From the NCBI RefSeq assembly GCF_011040385.1, contig NZ_JAAIKB010000001.1, positions 930,001-994,000 of the forward strand: a stretch of 64,000 nt of DNA, read 5' to 3'. A program made the translations under genes and the position numbers. The stretch is from Falsiroseomonas algicola. GTDB taxonomy: Bacteria; Pseudomonadota; Alphaproteobacteria; Acetobacterales; Acetobacteraceae. Each line of letters opens with the position of its first letter. Position 1 is the first letter of the stretch. Below the pieces are notes generated by a model. That model worked only from the letters and a program-made list of their open reading frames with translations. It had not been told where the DNA came from and did not search any database. This document shows positions 59,853 to 64,000 of this stretch, piece after piece.

Positions 59853-61442
59853 TCAGGGCGCGGGGCGCGTCCCCATCGCGACCGTCCGCTCATCCATCCG
59901 CGGCTGGTGCACCAGGCCACGGCGCGTGGCCCAGGCATTGGTGATGTTGAACAGCGGGATCATGGCAACGTCGTCGCTGGCCAGCCGGATCGCCTGGCGC
60001 AGCACCGCCGCCCGCTCCTCCAGCGGCAGCAGGGTCGCCGCGCGGTCCGTCAGCGCATCCAGCGCCGGGTTGGAATAGCGGGCGGCATTGGCGGCGCCGC
60101 GCTGCGCCGCGCGGTCGAAGGTGCCGATGACGGAGATCAGGAAGCTCCCCGCCTCCCCCGTGCTGCTGCCCCAGCCCGCGAGGCGGGCCGGGAATTCCTG
60201 CCGGGCTGAGCGCGCGGAATAGCTGGTCCAGGGCAGCGCCTCCACCTGCGTCCGCACGCCGATCCGCGTCCACATCTGCGCCACCGCCTGGGCGGTGCGG
60301 GCGTCGTTGGGATAGCGGTCATTCGGCGTGAACAGCGTCATGCGGAAGCCCTGGGGGTAGCCGGCCTCCGCCAGCAGGCGCCGCGCCGCATCGGGGTCGA
60401 AGGTGGGCACCGGCACTTCGGGCGCATGGGTCGTGGTGCCGGGCGGCATCCACTGCCCCGCCGGCGCCGCAGCGCCCTCCATCACCCGCTCCACCAGCGC
60501 ATCGCGGTTGACCGCGATGTTGAGGGCGCGGCGCACGCGGACATCCATGAAGGGGTTCACCGCCAGCGGCCGGCCTTCATTGTCGCTGACCTGCGGCAGG
60601 TTGCCCGTGCGGGAATGGTCGAAGGCGATGAAGATCAGGCGCAGGCCCTGGATCTCGGCAATGTTGACGCGCGCATCCCGCTTCAGCCGCGCCAGGTCGG
60701 TGGAGGGCACCTGGTCGATCAGGTCGGCATCGCCGGACAGCAGCGCCGCCGTCCGCGCCGTGTCGTTGGCGATGACGCGGTAGGTGACGCGCGCCCAAGG
60801 CTCCCGCGGGCCGAACCAGTTGTCGTTCCGCACCAGCTCGAACCGGTCGCCGGGGATGGAGGAAGCAAGGCGATAGGGCCCCGTGCCGATCGCGGCGCGA
60901 CCGCTGTTGAAATCCTCCGTCGTCCGTCCCTCCGTCGCATGCTTCGCGACGATGGCGATGGAGCCGAGCTCGACCGGCAGCAGCGGATGCGGCAGCGCCG
61001 TGTGGAAGCGCACCGTGTGGCTGTCGATCACCTCCGTCCGCTGGATGGCGCGCACGAAGGGGCTGAAGCTGGCGGGCGTGTTCGGCACCAGCGGTGGCCG
61101 CGCTACGCTGAAGGCCACATCCTCGCTGGTGAAGGGCCGGCCGTCATGCCAGGTGACGCCGGGCCGCAGTCGGAACTCCCACACCGTCGGCGCCACCGCT
61201 TCCCAGGAGGCAGCCAGGCCCGGATAGGCCTTGACCTCCGCATCCCGCTCCACCAGCCGGTCGAAGATGTGCATGGACAGCGCGAAGTTGGGCGCCGCGT
61301 TGTAGAAATGCGGATCGACCGAGGTCGGTGGCGCGCCCGTCGCCACCGTCAGGTTCTGCGCGGCTGCCGGCGTGGCCAGCAGCGCGAGAAGAAGGGCGCT
61401 AGCCCGCGCTTTCGACGTAGTGGCGGAGTTCCTCGGCTTCAT
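59853..61442 (-). CDS. ABC transporter substrate-binding protein, family 5 (orphan)
   Basis: 529 residues. Signal peptide 'SKARASALLLALLATPAAA' ends at 'AQNLT'. Peptide/oligosaccharide receptor features: 'GAPPTSVDPHFYNAAPNFAL', 'EFRLRPGVTWHDGRPFTSED', 'GTGPYRLASSIPGDRFELVR' and 'VRRALNIAVNRDALVERV'. It would bind peptides, nickel or other ligands in the periplasm; no permease or ATPase is adjacent. Its first 44 bp overlap the CBS-domain gene on the same strand. Confidence 0.9.
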   Translation of the reverse strand: MKPRNSATTSKARASALLLALLATPAAAQNLTVATGAPPTSVDPHFYNAAPNFALSMHIFDRLVERDAEVKAYPGLAASWEAVAPTVWEFRLRPGVTWHDGRPFTSEDVAFSVARPPLVPNTPASFSPFVRAIQRTEVIDSHTVRFHTALPHPLLPVELGSIAIVAKHATEGRTTEDFNSGRAAIGTGPYRLASSIPGDRFELVRNDNWFGPREPWARVTYRVIANDTARTAALLSGDADLIDQVPSTDLARLKRDARVNIAEIQGLRLIFIAFDHSRTGNLPQVSDNEGRPLAVNPFMDVRVRRALNIAVNRDALVERVMEGAAAPAGQWMPPGTTTHAPEVPVPTFDPDAARRLLAEAGYPQGFRMTLFTPNDRYPNDARTAQAVAQMWTRIGVRTQVEALPWTSYSARSARQEFPARLAGWGSSTGEAGSFLISVIGTFDRAAQRGAANAARYSNPALDALTDRAATLLPLEERAAVLRQAIRLASDDVAMIPLFNITNAWATRRGLVHQPRMDERTVAMGTRPAP

Positions 61443-61836
61443 GCACCGCTTCCTCGATCCGCGCCTTCACCAGGTCCCCGATCGAGACCAGCCCCGCTAG
61501 GCTGCCATCATCCTCCATCACGGGCAAATGCCGGCAGCGGCGGTCGGTCATCAGCGACAGCGCCTCACCGATCCGTGTCCGCGGCGTGACGGTGTGCAGG
61601 GCCCGCGTCATGAGCTGGGCCGCTGGCATGGCGACGGCATCGGCACCGTGCAGGGCCATGGCGCGGACGATGTCGCGTTCGCTGACGATGCCGAGCACGT
61701 CGCCCGCGCCGTCGCGCACCAGCGCCGCGCCGATGCGATGCCGCGCCAGCGTCTTCGCCACCTCCGCGACGCTGTCATGCGCCTGGATCGCCACGACGTC
61801 GTTGCCCTTGCGGCGCAGGATGATGCCGATGGTCAT
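61399..61836 (-). CDS. CBS domain pair protein
   Basis: 145 residues from the ATG at 61836, GGAGG ten bases upstream. Two CBS repeats: 'VAIQAHDSVAEVAKTLARHR' with 'VLGIVSERDIVRAMALHG', and 'TVTPRTRIGEALSLMTDRRC' with 'LAGLVSIGDLVKARIEEAVH'. CBS pairs bind adenine nucleotides and sense energy state. The C-terminus 'AEELRHYVESAG' is shared by a common alphaproteobacterial small CBS family. Overlaps the following receptor gene by 44 bp. Confidence 0.9.
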   Translation of the reverse strand: MTIGIILRRKGNDVVAIQAHDSVAEVAKTLARHRIGAALVRDGAGDVLGIVSERDIVRAMALHGADAVAMPAAQLMTRALHTVTPRTRIGEALSLMTDRRCRHLPVMEDDGSLAGLVSIGDLVKARIEEAVHEAEELRHYVESAG

Positions 61837-61981
61837 GGTCGTCTTTCCTCCCGTTGCGGGAGGGGGCGCGGGGGAAGAGCCGGCGCCGCCTCCACCATGC
61901 GGGGATGGTGACACCCCCTGGCAGCGGGATTCAAGGATTGCGTGCGCCCCGGCGACGTCTGCGCGCCTGGGTTGAGACCGT

Positions 61982-63748
61982 TCAGGCCGGCGCGGGCTCC
62001 GCGGTGGTGAGCTGCGTCCGCACCAGTTCCGCGAAACGTCCGCCCTGCGCGACCAGCGCATCGAAGCTGCCGCGTTCCGCCACCTTCCCATGCTCGAAGA
62101 CCAGGATCTCATCCGCGTCGCGCACGGTGGACAGGCGATGCGCGATGACGAAGGTGGTGCGCCCCGCCATCAGCGCCTTCAGCGCGCGCTGCACCCGCGC
62201 TTCCGTCGCCGCATCCAGCGCGCTCGTCGCCTCGTCCAGGATCAGCACGGGCGGGTCCTTCAGCAGCGCCCGCGCGATCGCGAGGCGCTGACGCTGGCCG
62301 CCCGAGAGCGCGGCGCCCCGTTCACCCACCATGGTGTCGTAGCCCTGCGGCTTGGCGCTGATGAAGTCATGCGCCTCCGCCATCCGGCAGGCCCGCTCCA
62401 GCTCCTCCTGCGTCGCGTCCGGCCTGCCGATGAGCAGATTGTCGCGGATGGAGCGGTTGAACAGCAGGCTTTCCTGGAACACCACGCCGACATTGCGCCG
62501 CAGGCTGTCGAGCGTGAGGTCACGCAGGTCATGCCCATCCAGCGTGACGCGCCCCTCCACGGGATCCCAGAGCCGCTGCAGCAGCGCCATGGCGGTGGAC
62601 TTGCCGGCACCCGTCTGGCCCACCAGCGCGATGGTACGGCCGGGCGGCGCATCCATCGAGACATCGGCCAGGATGCGCGGGCCGCCGGGATAGGCGAAGG
62701 CCACATTCTCGAACCGCACCGATCCCTCGACCCGCGGCAGGTCCTTCGCATCCGGCTTCTCCGCCACCGAGGACCGCGCATCGAGGACGGTGAAGAACTC
62801 CTCCAGCGACGGCATCTGGAACACGAGGCGGGAGACGAAGCCGACCGCACCTTCCAGCCGCCCGATCAGCAGCGTCGCGAAGCCCATGAAGGACACGATC
62901 TCGCCGACCGTCGCCTGCCCGCGCACATGCAGCATGGTGCCCAGCACGAAGACGGCGATGACGGTGATGGTGGAAGCGCCACGCGTCAGCACCGCCACCA
63001 CGGCCCACCAGTTCAGCACGGGGAACTGGTGGTCCAGCACCTGGCGGACGATGTCGCCGAACAGCCGCGCCTCGCTCGCCAGGCGGGAGAAGGACTGCAC
63101 GACCACGACGTTGGACAGCGCATCCTGCGCATTGCCCGCGAGGCGCGTATGCAGCGTCTCCACCTTGCCCTGCGCCGCCTCCGTCTTCTGGATCACCCAG
63201 GCGGAGACGATGGCGAAGAGGATCACCAGCACGATCAGCAGCAGGCCGAGCCGCCAGTTCATCACCAGCGTCAGCGGCAGCAGCACGAGGCAGGCGATGA
63301 AGGTGGTCAGGTGCTCCCGGAAGAAGGACAGCCACAGGCCGAAGAGGTTGTCCGAACCGACCAGCATGACCTTCATCAGCCGGCCCGATTGCGTGTCGCC
63401 ATGGAAGGATAGCGGCAGGGACAGGACATGCTCGAAGTAGCGCGCCATGATCGCCAGGCGGTTGCGATGCGCCATGCGGTCCGACAGCAGCGCGACCGCG
63501 ACATTGGCGCCGATCGCGGAAAGCCCGACAGCGGCCCAGAGCCCCAGCAGCGCGAAGGCTTCCGCCCAGAGCGCCGATTCCGCCATGCGGTCGGACCGCG
63601 AGAGCAGGTCGATCACCCGCCCGAACAGCACCGGTTCCAGGAAGGACAGCCCGGCCAGCGCCAGGGCCGCGAAGGTCAATCCATAGGCTACCCAACGGTC
63701 CGGACCCAGCAGCCGGAGCACCCGCAGGTAGAGCCTCATGAACCGCAT
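61982..63748 (-). CDS. ndvA: Cyclic beta-1,2-glucan exporter-like ABC transporter (NdvA/ChvA)
   Basis: 588 residues, a half-transporter: six membrane helices (about 20-310) and an ATPase domain with Walker A 'ALVGQTGAGKSTAMALLQRL', signature 'ALSGGQRQRLAIARALL' and Walker B 'PPVLILDEATSALDAATEAR'. The opening 'LYLRVLRLLGPDRWVAYG' and 'LEPVLFGRVIDLLS' is close to NdvA/ChvA, which exports cyclic glucan to the periplasm. No glucan synthase (ndvB) is in view, so the substrate may differ. Confidence 0.87.
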   Translation of the reverse strand: MRFMRLYLRVLRLLGPDRWVAYGLTFAALALAGLSFLEPVLFGRVIDLLSRSDRMAESALWAEAFALLGLWAAVGLSAIGANVAVALLSDRMAHRNRLAIMARYFEHVLSLPLSFHGDTQSGRLMKVMLVGSDNLFGLWLSFFREHLTTFIACLVLLPLTLVMNWRLGLLLIVLVILFAIVSAWVIQKTEAAQGKVETLHTRLAGNAQDALSNVVVVQSFSRLASEARLFGDIVRQVLDHQFPVLNWWAVVAVLTRGASTITVIAVFVLGTMLHVRGQATVGEIVSFMGFATLLIGRLEGAVGFVSRLVFQMPSLEEFFTVLDARSSVAEKPDAKDLPRVEGSVRFENVAFAYPGGPRILADVSMDAPPGRTIALVGQTGAGKSTAMALLQRLWDPVEGRVTLDGHDLRDLTLDSLRRNVGVVFQESLLFNRSIRDNLLIGRPDATQEELERACRMAEAHDFISAKPQGYDTMVGERGAALSGGQRQRLAIARALLKDPPVLILDEATSALDAATEARVQRALKALMAGRTTFVIAHRLSTVRDADEILVFEHGKVAERGSFDALVAQGGRFAELVRTQLTTAEPAPA

Positions 63749-63971
63749 GAACCGCGCCCCTCCATCCCGCCCCGCGCGTATCCCGAGTCACGGCCGGGTG
63801 GCAAATCCCGTGTAGCACGCCCTTGGCACCCCCGCCGCTTGCAAGCGATGCCCATCTTGCGGCAGGAACGGCGTGGAAGCGGTGGAGCGGGACGGAAGTT
63901 CCCAGCCCGCGCCAGGCCGCCGACCATAAGAATCGCGCCGCGAAGATGGCGCGCATGAGGAGGACACCGTC

Positions 63972-64000
63972 TTGCGCATTACCCGCCGCGCCACGCTTGC
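63972..64000 (+). CDS. Start of an exported protein, cut by the window edge
   Basis: A TTG at 63972 with AGGAGG (63956-63961) upstream opens the frame M-R-I-T-R-R-A-T-L, the beginning of a twin-arginine-like signal peptide like those of the receptors above. An ATG at 63955 in another frame is also possible. Only nine codons are visible. It is divergent from the glucan exporter, with a 223-bp gap in which I see nothing else. Confidence 0.4.

Overview
The window reads as a stretch of core chromosome from a high-GC alphaproteobacterium, most likely in the Acetobacteraceae and resembling Roseomonas. This is inference from content. It carries tripartite tricarboxylate (TctABC) and TRAP transporters with secreted receptors, an NdvA-type glucan exporter, the zapA / 6S RNA / 5-formyl-THF cyclo-ligase order, class I (DhnA-type) aldolase, an EpmA/EpmB/EF-P set, and many twin-arginine-like signal peptides. 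Codon use looks uniform; I see no phage, no transposase, no rRNA or tRNA gene and no CRISPR array.

Region by region. 1-7.2 kb: the 3' end of a family 61 glycosyltransferase, then a DNA-repair neighbourhood (Lhr-like helicase and PdeM nuclease, photolyase, a further metallophosphoesterase) around a secreted fasciclin protein. 7.3-10.6 kb: PPK2 polyphosphate kinase, HMG-CoA-lyase-family enzyme, a lipoprotein. 10.6-13 kb (minus strand): small coiled-coil gene, zapA, 6S RNA, folate cyclo-ligase, YmdB phosphodiesterase. 13-21 kb: aldolase followed by a strong terminator and a 25-bp tandem array, two TauE/SafE exporters, ThiE, PhzF, FkbM methyltransferase and small secreted or membrane proteins. 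21-26.7 kb: epmA and epmB divergently transcribed, an unknown protein, a Phd/VapC-type toxin-antitoxin pair with a perfect operator palindrome, then efp and an inositol-monophosphatase-family gene. 26.8-31.4 kb: a three-gene operon coding for an OmpA-domain protein, a MotA/ExbB-like channel and a 981-residue MotB-like protein with a very long coiled coil. 31.4-39.5 kb: upp, PEP-mutase-family enzyme, chemoreceptor, cytochrome b, DUF429 protein, ketopantoate reductase, M20 amidohydrolase. 39.6-44.4 kb: tctC-tctB-tctA, an SDR with an altered active site, small membrane proteins. 44.4-55.3 kb: a secreted FG-GAP/RTX protein, an HtrA-like protease, an Na+/H+ antiporter tightly coupled to a 1513-residue DUF4011/helicase/nuclease/DUF3320 protein, and a repeat-tailed lipoprotein. 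55.4-64 kb (minus strand): a TRAP transporter with two tandem receptors separated by RNA hairpins, a solitary HicA-like protein, an orphan family 5 solute receptor, a CBS-domain protein and the glucan exporter.

The most promising unusual systems are the MotAB-like operon with a giant coiled coil and an apparent DUF4384-like C-terminus, the single-gene DUF4011 helicase-nuclease (a likely defence gene), and the 25-bp hairpin/T-tract array grown out of the aldolase terminator. Functions are assigned from recognisable motifs and family knowledge; no database search was run.
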